From positions 1-5,160 of the forward strand of contig CAKUKL010000129.1 of the NCBI GenBank assembly GCA_934662925.1: a DNA stretch of 5,160 nt. The letters run 5' to 3'. This DNA is from an uncultured Oscillospiraceae bacterium (GTDB lineage Bacteria > Bacillota > Clostridia > Oscillospirales > Oscillospiraceae). The notes under the pieces are model-generated. The model did no database searches, was not told the origin of the DNA, and saw nothing but the letters and a program-made list of their open reading frames with translations. Shown in pieces: positions 1 through 5,108 of this stretch (position 1 is its first letter; each line of letters begins with the position of its first letter). A program made the translations under genes and the position numbers.

Positions 1-16
1 GGTCTATATTGTTCGA

Positions 17-1960
17 TTACTTCAGCACCGTGCCGTCAGCCAGCGTGATGGTGTAGCCGTTGAAGTTGATGGTGCCGTTGTTGGTGAGGCTGGTCACGGT
101 GCAGTCGCCGGTGAGGTTCCACGTGCAGCCGCTCTCCACGGTGATCACCGCGTTGTCGCTGACGGCGGAGCCGCCCTCGGCGTTGTCCACGATGTTGACG
201 GTGCCGGTAAAGACGCTGCCGTTCTGGAGAGTCATGGTCAGGGTGGAGATGGTGTCCACGATGATGTCGCCGTCAAGGGTCTGGCCGTCGGCGGTGAACT
301 CCACCTGCGCGCCGTTGCTGCCCGCGGTGCCCCAGCCATGGCTGGCGGAGTTGCCCACCACCCGGAGCAGGTAAGCGTCCGGGTCGTTGTTCAGCAGAGT
401 CACGCCGGAGAGGGTGAGCAGGCAGTGAGTGTTGGTGATATAGAACATATCACCGTTTTCCGCCGTCAGGCTGCCGCCGGTCATGGAAAAGACGGAGGTG
501 CCCACGTCCGCGTCGCCGCTCATGGACTGGTAGATCATGACGTTGTGAACGTTTTCATCGGAGCTGGTGCCCTTGGTGTCGCTCATGTTCCCGGTGACAT
601 CGCAGTTTTCCAGCGTGATGGAGTTCTTGCCCTCGATGACCAGTGCCTCGGAATTGTTGGCGGTGAGGGTGGCGTTCTTCACGGTGATGTCCGCGGTGGA
701 GTAGACCGCCGGGGAGTTGTAGCCGTTGGAGGTGTACGTGCCGCCGTCCACATTGACGGTGCCGCCGCCCCGGTCGGAGCGGATGGCCGCCGAGGAGTTG
801 CCGGAGGTCTCAACGGTCAGATCGCTGGCGTTGGTGGTGCCGCCGCCGGTGGTCTGGATGCCGCCGGAGTTGTCGGCGGTGGTGGTGATGGTGGAATCGG
901 AGATGTTGACCGTCGTGCCGCTGCCGTAGCTGAACACGCCGTTGCCGTTCTGGGCGGAAGAGGTGACGATGGCGTTCTTGATAGTGACCGTGGCCCCGTT
1001 GGTGGCCAGCAGGGCGGCGTTCACGCCGTAGAAGTCGCCGTTTTCGGTATTGGAGGTGGCGCCCGCGCTCTTGTCTACGGTGACGCCGTCCAGCGTGACC
1101 GTTGCGCCGTCCACCCGCAGAGCGTTTTCGTCGTCGCCGGTGGAGGTGTAGATAGTATCGGTGTAGGTGCCGTCCTCAGTGATGGTGTTGGCGCTGTCGC
1201 CCTGCGTGACCTCGCTGCTTCCGCCGAAGCCGCCGCTTCCGCCGGGCGTGCCGCCGGGGCCGCCGCCCACGTTAACGATCTCGGCGGTGGTGACGGTGGT
1301 GCCGCTGACGGTGGCGGTGACCACGTCGCCTACGGCAAGGTCGTCCACCGTGATGCTCTCGCCGTTTTCGGTCAGCTCAGCGGAGGAGAAGTCCAGTGTG
1401 GCAGTCTCGTCCCCGGCGGTGAAGCTGCTGCCGCCGCCTATGCCGGAGGGGGCTTCGCCATCCGGCATCTCAGGGGGCGTGCCGCCGTTGTCGCTGGAGC
1501 TGTCGCCGTCGGGCTTCTCCGGCGGCGTCTGGTCGCTCTGGCCGTCGCTGCTGCCGGAAGGAGCGCCGGAGGGGGCTTCGCCATCCGGCATCTCAGGGGG
1601 CGTGCCGCGGTTGTCGTCGGAGCTGCTGCCGTCCGGCTTTTCCGGCGGCGTCTGGCCGCTCTGGTTGTCGCTGCTGCCGGAAGGAGCGCCAGAGGGGGCT
1701 TCACCGCTGGGCATCTCAGGGGGCGTGCCGCCGCTGTCGTCGGAATTGCCGCTGTCGGGCATTTCCGGAGGGGTCTGGGCATTTTCGCTGAGCTCGCCCA
1801 GCTGGAGGGTGACGGAGCTTCCGTCGATGGCCGTGATCTGGCCGGTGAGGGTCTGTTCGGTGATCTGGTCGGAGTCTGTCGCCGCCGTATTGCCGCAGGC
1901 GGTCAGCGATAGCGCCAGCGCCGCCGCGCAGAGAATGGAGCAGGTCTTTCTGCCTTTCAT
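17..1960 (-). CDS. Secreted lipoprotein with Pro/Gly/Ser-rich repeats and a parallel beta-helix domain
   Basis: Predicted 647-residue lipoprotein anchored on the outer face of the membrane. The start at 1960 is chosen because AAAGGAGGT lies 7 nt upstream; the ATG at 1981 would put that site inside the gene. Residues 1-22 form a lipoprotein signal: basic MKGRK, a hydrophobic stretch, then lipobox L19-T-A-C22. Residues ~37-57 (GQITAIDGSSVTLQLGEL) and ~180-230 (ending DLAVGDVVTATVSGTTVTTAEIV) read like two halves of one small beta domain, separated by a repeat linker at 63-173. A Gly-rich hinge (232-248) leads to residues ~260-647, which carry short strand ladders typical of a right-handed beta-helix: VTLDGVTV 288, VTIKNAIV 325, VNISDSTI 351, VNVDGGTY 402, ITVKNATL 425, ITLENCDV 448, LTLSGVTL 515. 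Such folds occur in polysaccharide-binding or adhesive surface proteins, for example the Cthe_2159-type carbohydrate-binding family; that assignment is an inference. I see no catalytic residues. Late cysteines C612 and C620 could pair. The gene is divergent from the transporter operon. Confidence 0.9.
   Translation of the reverse strand: MKGRKTCSILCAAALALSLTACGNTAATDSDQITEQTLTGQITAIDGSSVTLQLGELSENAQTPPEMPDSGNSDDSGGTPPEMPSGEAPSGAPSGSSDNQSGQTPPEKPDGSSSDDNRGTPPEMPDGEAPSGAPSGSSDGQSDQTPPEKPDGDSSSDNGGTPPEMPDGEAPSGIGGGSSFTAGDETATLDFSSAELTENGESITVDDLAVGDVVTATVSGTTVTTAEIVNVGGGPGGTPGGSGGFGGSSEVTQGDSANTITEDGTYTDTIYTSTGDDENALRVDGATVTLDGVTVDKSAGATSNTENGDFYGVNAALLATNGATVTIKNAIVTSSAQNGNGVFSYGSGTTVNISDSTITTTADNSGGIQTTGGGTTNASDLTVETSGNSSAAIRSDRGGGTVNVDGGTYTSNGYNSPAVYSTADITVKNATLTANNSEALVIEGKNSITLENCDVTGNMSDTKGTSSDENVHNVMIYQSMSGDADVGTSVFSMTGGSLTAENGDMFYITNTHCLLTLSGVTLLNNDPDAYLLRVVGNSASHGWGTAGSNGAQVEFTADGQTLDGDIIVDTISTLTMTLQNGSVFTGTVNIVDNAEGGSAVSDNAVITVESGCTWNLTGDCTVTSLTNNGTINFNGYTITLADGTVLK
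1442..1774 (-). repeat. In-frame 123-bp tandem repeat (41-residue unit) in the lipoprotein gene
   Basis: Residues 63-173 of the lipoprotein are built from units opening TPPEMP and carrying TPPEKPDG halfway along. Two full 41-residue units (79-119 and 120-160) follow a 16-residue partial unit and precede a partial third. At DNA level, 1443-1565 and 1566-1688 differ at about 10 of 123 positions by eye, and the period continues at 1689. This similarity implies recent duplication or ongoing homogenisation. The unit is rich in Pro, Gly, Ser, Asp and Glu, fitting a flexible extracellular spacer. Confidence 0.93.
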
Positions 1961-1967
1961 AAAAATG

Positions 1968-1976
1968 ACCTCCTTT
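1968..1976 (-). promoter_or_regulatory. Ribosome binding site of the lipoprotein gene
   Basis: AAAGGAGGT on the minus strand, 7 nt before the ATG at 1960. It is a near-perfect anti-16S match and decides between the two in-frame ATGs at 1960 and 1981 in favour of 1960. Confidence 0.9.
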
Positions 1977-2045
1977 GTCATTGAATGCTGTTTGATGTCG
2001 GTCCACGGGGCCGGAGCGCTGTCCGTTCCTCCTGTGAACGCTGTC

Positions 2046-2077
2046 ATTATCGCCCGGCAACCTAAAGACGACTTAAA
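2046..2077 (-). promoter_or_regulatory. Candidate lipoprotein promoter with two 11-bp-spaced direct repeats
   Basis: On the minus strand GATAAT (2051-2046) matches the -10 consensus at five of six bases, about 85 bp before the start codon, but no good -35 is present. In its place are TTTAAG (2077-2072) and TTTAGG (2066-2061), separated by 5 bp, so with an 11-bp period ending 9 bp before the -10. That geometry is known for OmpR/PhoB-family response regulator sites at activated promoters. The assignment is tentative: hexamers this AT-rich recur by chance. Confidence 0.35.
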
Positions 2078-2124
2078 GAAACGCCGAAAATTTGCGTCGG
2101 CGGCAAAAAAATTGAAATTTGATA

Positions 2125-2155
2125 TTGACATTAAACCGCACTTTAATGTTATGCT
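2125..2155 (+). promoter_or_regulatory. Promoter of the ECF S component-kinase operon
   Basis: A consensus -35 TTGACA (2125-2130) is followed by extended -10 TGTTATGCT (2147-2155; hexamer TATGCT at 2150-2155, spacer 19 bp). The long spacer is offset by the TGn extension. Transcription would begin near 2162, giving a leader of about 65 nt before the ATG at 2228. An inverted repeat fills the space between the two boxes, so the promoter is probably regulated by steric blocking or by twisting the long spacer. Confidence 0.7.
2128..2149. promoter_or_regulatory. Perfect 8-bp inverted repeat, probable operator
   Basis: ACATTAAA (2128-2135), six bases CCGCAC, then TTTAATGT (2142-2149), an exact inverted repeat of 22 bp. 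It overlaps the last three bases of the -35 and the TG of the extended -10. The position and twofold symmetry fit a dimeric repressor site. I do not recognise it as a known vitamin-regulon box (it is not BirA- or NiaR-like as I remember those motifs), and no regulator gene is in the window. Confidence 0.6.
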
Positions 2156-2175
2156 GTTGTCGATCAGAAGGCGTC

Positions 2176-2192
2176 GGCGGGTCCTTCCCGCC
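2176..2192 (+). other. GC-rich hairpin in the operon leader
   Basis: GGCGGG (2176-2181), loop TCCTT, CCCGCC (2187-2192): a six-pair all-GC stem early in the predicted leader. No U-tract follows, so it is not an intrinsic terminator, and the leader of about 65 nt is too short for the common vitamin riboswitches. It may stabilise the 5' end of the mRNA, or be incidental. Confidence 0.4.
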
Positions 2193-2227
2193 CGCGGCCT
2201 GAATCCATAGAACCAAGGTGAAAGCAA

Positions 2228-2794
2228 ATGAACAAGCAAACCAAAAATCTGACCCTTTCCGCCATGTTTATCGCCATCGGGCTGGTGCTGCCCATGATCA
2301 CCGGCAACATCCCGCAGGTGGGGAACATGCTGCTCCCCATGCACATCCCGGTGTTCCTGTGCGGCCTGATCTGCGGCTGGCCCTACGGCCTTGCCGTGGG
2401 CGCGGTGCTGCCCCTGATGCGGTCCTTCCTCTTCGGGATGCCGCCGCTCTACCCGGTGGCCATCGCTATGACCTTTGAGCTGGCCACCTACGGCTTTGTG
2501 TCCGGGTTCCTCTATAACCGCTCCAGGTGGCAGTGCGTGATCGCCCTGTACCGCTCGATGATCGCCGCCATGCTGGCCGGGCGCGTCGTGTGGGGCGCGG
2601 CGGAGGTGATCCTGCTGGGCGTGGTCGGAAACGCCTTTACCTGGCAGGCGTTTATGGCCGGGGCGTTCCTGAACGCCATCCCCGGCATCGCGGTGCAGCT
2701 CATCCTCATCCCGGCCCTGATGGTGCTGCTGAACCGGACCGGTCTGGTGAAGTTCCGCCGCGCCGACTCCGAGACCGCCGCCGCCAATGGATGA
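2228..2794 (+). CDS. ECF transporter substrate-binding S component
   Basis: A 188-residue integral membrane protein of the energy-coupling factor type (PF12822-like). S components bind a vitamin or other micronutrient and work with a shared EcfA/EcfA'/EcfT module. Start ATG 2228 has AAGGTG 7 nt upstream. Residues 8-25 form helix 1 with A12-M-F-I-A16, the AxxxA pattern used for contact with EcfT. Further hydrophobic segments lie at about 34-50, 52-65, 75-95, 106-134 and 148-170, six in all as expected. The block MHIPVFLCGLICGWPYGL (38-55), then RSFLFGMPPLYP (65-76) and FELATYGFVSGFLY (83-96), is characteristic of this family. The C-terminus is short and charged. No ATPase or T component is nearby, which suggests a group II system energised from elsewhere. 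The substrate cannot be read from the sequence; the overlapping kinase suggests a molecule that is phosphorylated after uptake. Confidence 0.88.
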   Translation: MNKQTKNLTLSAMFIAIGLVLPMITGNIPQVGNMLLPMHIPVFLCGLICGWPYGLAVGAVLPLMRSFLFGMPPLYPVAIAMTFELATYGFVSGFLYNRSRWQCVIALYRSMIAAMLAGRVVWGAAEVILLGVVGNAFTWQAFMAGAFLNAIPGIAVQLILIPALMVLLNRTGLVKFRRADSETAAANG

Positions 2795-3347
2795 CCGCGG
2801 GGCGCTGCTCCGGCTGCTGCAAGGCGAGAAGCGCCGCCCGTTCCTCATTGCTATTGATGGCCGGTGCGCCGCCGGGAAAACCGCCCTCGCCGGGGAGCTT
2901 CAGGCCGCGCTGGGCTGCAATGTGGTCCACATGGACGATTTCTACCTTCCGTTTTCTGAGCGGACGGCGGAGCGGATGGCCCGGCCCGGCGGGAATATGG
3001 ACTTCGACCGGCTGCTGTCCGAGGTGCTGCTTCCGCTGAGAAACGGGGAAAACGCGCTGTACCGCCCCTATGACTGCCATGCTGACCGCTTCCTGACAGC
3101 CCGGGAGCTGGATGGGGCGGCGCTCACCATGGTGGAGGGGTCCTACAGCTGCCACCCGGCGCTGCGGGAGCTATACGACCTGTGCGTTTTTCTGGATATT
3201 TCCCCGGAGACGCAGGAGCGCCGCCTGACGGCGCGAAATCCGTCCGCCGTGGAAGCCTTCCGGACCGTCTGGGTCCCCCGGGAGGAGCATTATTTTGACG
3301 CCTGTCAGGTCCGCGGCTGCTGCGGCCTTGTGCTCCGGGGCGAGTGA
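2787..3347 (+). CDS. Uridine-kinase-like P-loop kinase
   Basis: A 186-residue cytoplasmic P-loop kinase of the uridine kinase/phosphoribulokinase type, a superfamily that also holds pantothenate and nicotinamide riboside kinases. Walker A is G25-R-C-A-A-G30-K31-T32. HMDDFYL (48-54) supplies the DD pair usual near the substrate in uridine kinases. PGGNMDFDRL (67-76), YRPYDCH (92-98), VEGSYSCHP (116-124) and a lid-like ERRLTARN (144-151) follow in family order, with WVPREEHYF at 162-170. The start overlaps the last 8 bp of the S component gene and lacks a clear ribosome binding site, so translation is probably coupled. The same operon and the overlap suggest that it traps or activates what the transporter brings in. 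It is shorter than classical uridine kinases (about 205-215 residues). Databases often call such proteins uridine kinase, but the substrate is unproven. Confidence 0.85.
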   Translation: MDDRGALLRLLQGEKRRPFLIAIDGRCAAGKTALAGELQAALGCNVVHMDDFYLPFSERTAERMARPGGNMDFDRLLSEVLLPLRNGENALYRPYDCHADRFLTARELDGAALTMVEGSYSCHPALRELYDLCVFLDISPETQERRLTARNPSAVEAFRTVWVPREEHYFDACQVRGCCGLVLRGE

Positions 3348-3353
3348 GCAAAA

Positions 3354-3391
3354 AGAAAGAGAGACACGAGGATCGTGTCTCTCTTTTTGTG
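3354..3391. terminator. Strong bidirectional intrinsic terminator
   Basis: A 12-bp perfect stem (3358-3369 with 3373-3384), lengthened by A-T pairs outward, closes a GGA loop. On the plus strand it is followed by TTTTTGT, ending the kinase operon 10 nt after its stop. On the minus strand it is followed by TTTCTTTTTGC, ending the convergent small membrane protein gene. The two genes therefore share one terminator. Confidence 0.93.
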
Positions 3392-3403
3392 TTGTAATAA
3401 GTT

Positions 3404-3817
3404 TTATTCCGGAGCGCGCAGCAGCTTGTCCAGATAGTCCGTGTCAAATTCCCCGGAGACGGCGTGAGCCGTTCTGGTCGCGGTCGGCGACGAGATGGAC
3501 AGCTGGGCCAGCAGCGCGCCGTCCGCGCCGTACACCGCCGCGTCGTACAGGTATCCCGTGCTCATGCCGCCGAAGCTGTCCCGTACCAGCGTCACGGAGG
3601 AGAAATTGCCGCACAGGCGGCGGATGCTGTCGGGGTCCGTGACTCGGACGTGGGCGCCGGTCGTCCCATTCTTCAGCTCAATGTACGCCGCATCCTCCGC
3701 GGCGAGGTCGTATGTGACCGGACGCCGGAACTCCGCGATCCCCAGCGCGGCAAGGCCGCCGAGGATCGCCACGGCGATCAGTATGGCCGGCGATCGTTTG
3801 CGAACCTGTTTCTTCAT
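3404..3817 (-). CDS. Small single-span membrane protein of unknown function
   Basis: A 137-residue protein. Start ATG 3817 has AAGGAGGG 5 nt upstream (3823-3830). A strongly basic N-terminus (KK..RKR, residues 2-8) precedes one hydrophobic helix (about 11-28), predicting a cytoplasmic N-terminus and an extracellular domain of about 108 residues. There is no lipobox cysteine, and no obvious cleavage site. The outer domain has a layout seen in uncharacterised Gram-positive surface proteins: IELKNGTTGAHVRVTDPDSIRRL (45-67), then an aromatic beta strand GYLYDAAVYGADG (88-100), and a closing DTDYLDKLL (125-133). That resemblance is from memory and no named family is claimed. No catalytic motif is visible. 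It is transcribed alone from its own promoter and converges on the kinase operon, so it shares no operon that would hint at a role. Confidence 0.8.
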   Translation of the reverse strand: MKKQVRKRSPAILIAVAILGGLAALGIAEFRRPVTYDLAAEDAAYIELKNGTTGAHVRVTDPDSIRRLCGNFSSVTLVRDSFGGMSTGYLYDAAVYGADGALLAQLSISSPTATRTAHAVSGEFDTDYLDKLLRAPE

Positions 3818-3855
3818 ACTGTCCCTCCTTACCGCAGGATCATGTCCATATCAAT

Positions 3856-3884
3856 ATTTTACCAGAACCGGCGTGGCAAAGCAA
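3856..3884 (-). promoter_or_regulatory. Promoter of the small membrane protein gene
   Basis: On the minus strand TTGCTT (3884-3879), a 17-bp spacer, then TAAAAT (3861-3856) with an upstream TGG forming an extended -10. Transcription would start near 3849, about 30 nt before the start codon. The -35 overlaps the ribosome binding site of the oppositely oriented integrase remnant. Confidence 0.65.
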
Positions 3885-3889
3885 GGAGG
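3883..3889 (+). promoter_or_regulatory. Ribosome binding site of the integrase remnant, implying a TTG start
   Basis: AAGGAGG ends 8 nt before TTG 3898, which begins the recognisable integrase N-terminus. The nearer ATG at 3890 abuts the site and hits a stop after three codons, so TTG is the likely original start. Confidence 0.6.
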
Positions 3890-3897
3890 ATGTTGTT

Positions 3898-4255
3898 TTG
3901 ACAACTATAACAAAGCGCGCCGGGAAAAATGGGAAGGCGTCCTACCTGATTCGCCGACGAGGGAGCGCCGATCCATCCCGACACTCTGTCAAACTGGTTC
4001 GGGGATTTTACGCGGCGGAATGGATTTACGGAGATCCACGTGCACAGCCTCCGGCATTCTTATGCGTCCTTGCTGATTGCCGAAGGAACACCGCTTGTCG
4101 TAGTCTCCCGCCGTCTGGGCCATGCTCAGGTGAGCACTACCGCTAATATTTACGCGCACGTCATTGCGTCGGCGGATGAGAAGGCGGCCCAGGTCTCGGA
4201 AAAGTTTGCTGACGTGATAGTATCGCACCCAAAGAAAAAGACCGCTTCAGCATAA
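3898..4255 (+). pseudogene. Tyrosine recombinase (integrase) remnant with internal deletion
   Basis: The first ~19 codons from TTG 3898 read MTTITKRAGKNGKASYLIR, the typical arm-binding N-terminus of phage or ICE integrases. Then the reading frame shifts: from about 3950 the next frame reads GAPIHPDTLSNWF and runs 101 codons to TAA 4253-4255. This part is the C-terminal catalytic end, with HSLRHSYASLL (box II His and Arg), RRLGHAQVSTTANIYAHV (second His and the nucleophile Tyr), and a basic tail. Missing are the core-binding domain, the box I arginine and the beta-hairpin lysine, about 250 residues of a normal protein of about 380. A single out-of-frame deletion near 3945-3962 explains it. 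The N-terminal frame otherwise continues to a stop at 4144-4146 and would give an 82-residue nonsense product. The downstream frame has only a GTG (4040) without a ribosome site. It marks a former mobile element. Confidence 0.87.
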
Positions 4256-4265
4256 GATCCGGCAG
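4243..4265 (+). repeat. 23-bp direct repeat, left copy
   Basis: The block begins CGCTTCAGC and ends GATCCGGCAG. It spans the last three codons and the stop of the integrase remnant plus 10 nt. It matches 5109-5131 at 22 of 23 positions; the difference is A4252 versus G5118. Similarity stops abruptly on both sides. Confidence 0.9.
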
Positions 4266-4328
4266 TTTTGCTTTTAGCCGTCTTGGAAAGATGGGCCTAT
4301 GTCGGCCGCGAAAAAAGTTGGACGGTTT

Positions 4329-4352
4329 ACAAATTATTTCGTGCGAATTTGT
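4329..4352. promoter_or_regulatory. Inverted repeat at the toxin-antitoxin promoter, possible autoregulatory operator
   Basis: ACAAATT (4329-4335) and AATTTGT (4346-4352) form a perfect 7-bp inverted repeat around a 10-bp spacer, which itself contributes to TTCG-TG-CGAA (4338-4347). The right arm touches the -35. Antitoxins of the Phd/YefM type commonly bind palindromes at their own promoter, so this is a candidate site. AT-rich composition makes chance occurrence possible. Confidence 0.4.
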
Positions 4353-4380
4353 TGCATATTTCGTTCGGTTTGGATATAAT
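4352..4380 (+). promoter_or_regulatory. Promoter of the toxin-antitoxin operon
   Basis: TTGCAT (4352-4357), a 17-bp spacer and a perfect TATAAT (4375-4380). Transcription would start near 4387, giving a leader of about 30 nt before the antitoxin ATG. The rest of the 161-bp gap between the integrase remnant and the antitoxin gene shows no gene. Confidence 0.8.
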
Positions 4381-4416
4381 GAGGATGAACCAAATCACGA
4401 AGAGAGGAACCAGATC

Positions 4417-4632
4417 ATGTTGATTACCGCGACGGAACTGAAAAGCAATCTTGGAAAGTATCTTCTGCTTGCGGCAACGGAGGACATTTATATTACGAAA
4501 AACGGCAAGGTCGTTGCAAAACTCTCCAATCCCTATCAGGACAGAGTGGACATTGCAAAGTCTCTGTTCGGCATTCTTCCGGCTGATGTGACGTTGGAGG
4601 AAGCGAAGGAAGAAAGGCTGAGCCGCATATGA
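4417..4632 (+). CDS. Phd/YefM-family antitoxin
   Basis: A 71-residue antitoxin predicted to neutralise the adjacent PIN toxin and repress its own operon. The start ATG 4417 is chosen because GAGAGGA lies about 9 nt upstream and the promoter -10 ends at 4380; a longer reading frame from 4291 would run through the promoter. The N-terminal part, MLITATELKSNLGKYLLLAATEDIYITKNGKVVAKLSNP (1-39), has the family pattern: a short strand, a helix, then the xDIxITKNGKxVAxL strand pair that forms the DNA-binding fold. Residues ~43-71 (VDIAKSLFGILPADVTLEEAKEERL) are acidic and amphipathic, as expected for the toxin-binding tail. Its stop overlaps the toxin start in ATGA, so the two are translationally coupled. 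Confidence 0.92.
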   Translation: MLITATELKSNLGKYLLLAATEDIYITKNGKVVAKLSNPYQDRVDIAKSLFGILPADVTLEEAKEERLSRI

Positions 4633-5066
4633 AAGCCGTCATTGATACCTGCGTCATCGTGGACGCACTGCAAAGCCGCGAACCGTTCTGCAAGGATGCG
4701 CAGTCGATTTTCCTGCTCTGCGCGAACCGGAGGTTTGAAGGCTTCCTGACGGCGAAAGCCATCACGGACATTTACTACCTGACACACCGGCAGACGCACA
4801 GCGACAAAGCGACCCGCGACGTTCTGACAAAGCTCTGTACATTGTTCGGTCTGCTGGACACCGCGGCGCTGGACATCCGCAAGGCAATTCCGGCAGAGAT
4901 TTCCGATTTCGAGGATGCGGTGATGATCGAAACGGCGATACGCTCCGGTGTGGATTGCATCGTGACACGAAACACGAAGGATTACAGCAAAGCGCCAATC
5001 CCCGTATACGCTCCGGCAGAGTTTATAGAGCTGCTGACCGAAATAAGCGAAGATCAAACGGAATAG
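4629..5066 (+). CDS. PIN-domain toxin (putative ribonuclease)
   Basis: A 145-residue protein of the PIN fold, PIN_3-like, acting as a Mg-dependent endoribonuclease toxin in VapBC-type systems. Residues 1-12 (MKAVIDTCVIVD) give the first strand with catalytic D6. D47, in TAKAITDIYYL, lies where the family often has a conserved acidic residue. D93 and D96 (SDFEDAVMIETA, 92-103) and IVTRNTKDYS (111-120, with T113, N115 and D118) complete the acidic centre. PVYAPAEFIELL (125-136) is the usual closing strand and helix. Start ATG 4629 overlaps the antitoxin stop by 4 bp, with AAAGG 11 nt upstream. All expected acidic residues are present and the length is normal, so it looks intact. The pairing of a Phd-type antitoxin with a PIN toxin is common in Firmicutes. 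The RNA target cannot be deduced. Confidence 0.92.
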   Translation: MKAVIDTCVIVDALQSREPFCKDAQSIFLLCANRRFEGFLTAKAITDIYYLTHRQTHSDKATRDVLTKLCTLFGLLDTAALDIRKAIPAEISDFEDAVMIETAIRSGVDCIVTRNTKDYSKAPIPVYAPAEFIELLTEISEDQTE

Positions 5067-5074
5067 TCATCTGC

Positions 5075-5104
5075 AATGCCGCCGTTTCCGGCGGCATTTG
5101 CCTT
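5075..5104 (+). terminator. Intrinsic terminator of the toxin-antitoxin operon
   Basis: A 10-bp GC-rich stem (5075-5084 with 5089-5098) with loop TTTC, followed by TTGCCTTTT, begins 8 nt after the toxin stop. The U-tract is interrupted, so termination may be moderate. It ends a few bases before the right direct repeat. Confidence 0.75.
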
Positions 5105-5108
5105 TTGG

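Noticed and set aside
338..1912. Plus-strand open frame of 524 residues opposite the lipoprotein gene
   Set aside because: Its sequence is Gly/Ala/Val/Arg-rich and low in complexity, as expected from the complement of a GC-rich gene. It has no ribosome site, no domain, and a tandem repeat inherited from the other strand.
2082..2102. CGCCG and CGGCG inverted repeat with 11-nt loop in the divergent region
   Set aside because: Five-base GC arms are expected by chance in DNA this GC-rich, and the position fits no promoter element.
1167..2210. Plus-strand open frame of 347 residues opposite the lipoprotein 5' end
   Set aside because: Ser/Pro-rich antisense of the repeat region, running through the divergent control region with no supporting signals.
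2161..2227. Possible riboswitch in the transporter operon leader
   Set aside because: The leader is only about 65 nt with one simple GC hairpin. I see no conserved core of the FMN, TPP, preQ1 or cobalamin types and no terminator alternative.
1961..2848. Minus-strand reading frame extending the lipoprotein gene upstream by 296 residues, across the transporter gene
   Set aside because: It is antisense to the S component gene and passes through the lipoprotein ribosome site. The signal peptide and lipobox fix the start at 1960.
2512..3155. Minus-strand frames opposite the S component and kinase genes
   Set aside because: Arginine-rich shadows of well-supported genes, with no ribosome sites.
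3890..3901. Three-codon ATG frame (Met-Leu-Phe) before the integrase TTG start, considered as a leader peptide
   Set aside because: The ATG touches the ribosome site with no spacing, so initiation there is unlikely; the overlap looks incidental.
3464..4076. Plus-strand frames across the small membrane protein gene and into the integrase remnant
   Set aside because: They are antisense to a gene with a clear start signal, promoter and membrane helix.
4291..4416. Upstream extension of the antitoxin to 113 residues
   Set aside because: It would translate through the TATAAT promoter, and the added 42 residues resemble no antitoxin. The ATG at 4417 has a ribosome site and the family start.
4493..5057. 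Minus-strand frames opposite the toxin-antitoxin operon
   Set aside because: Cys/Arg-rich shadows without ribosome sites, opposite an operon with full family support.
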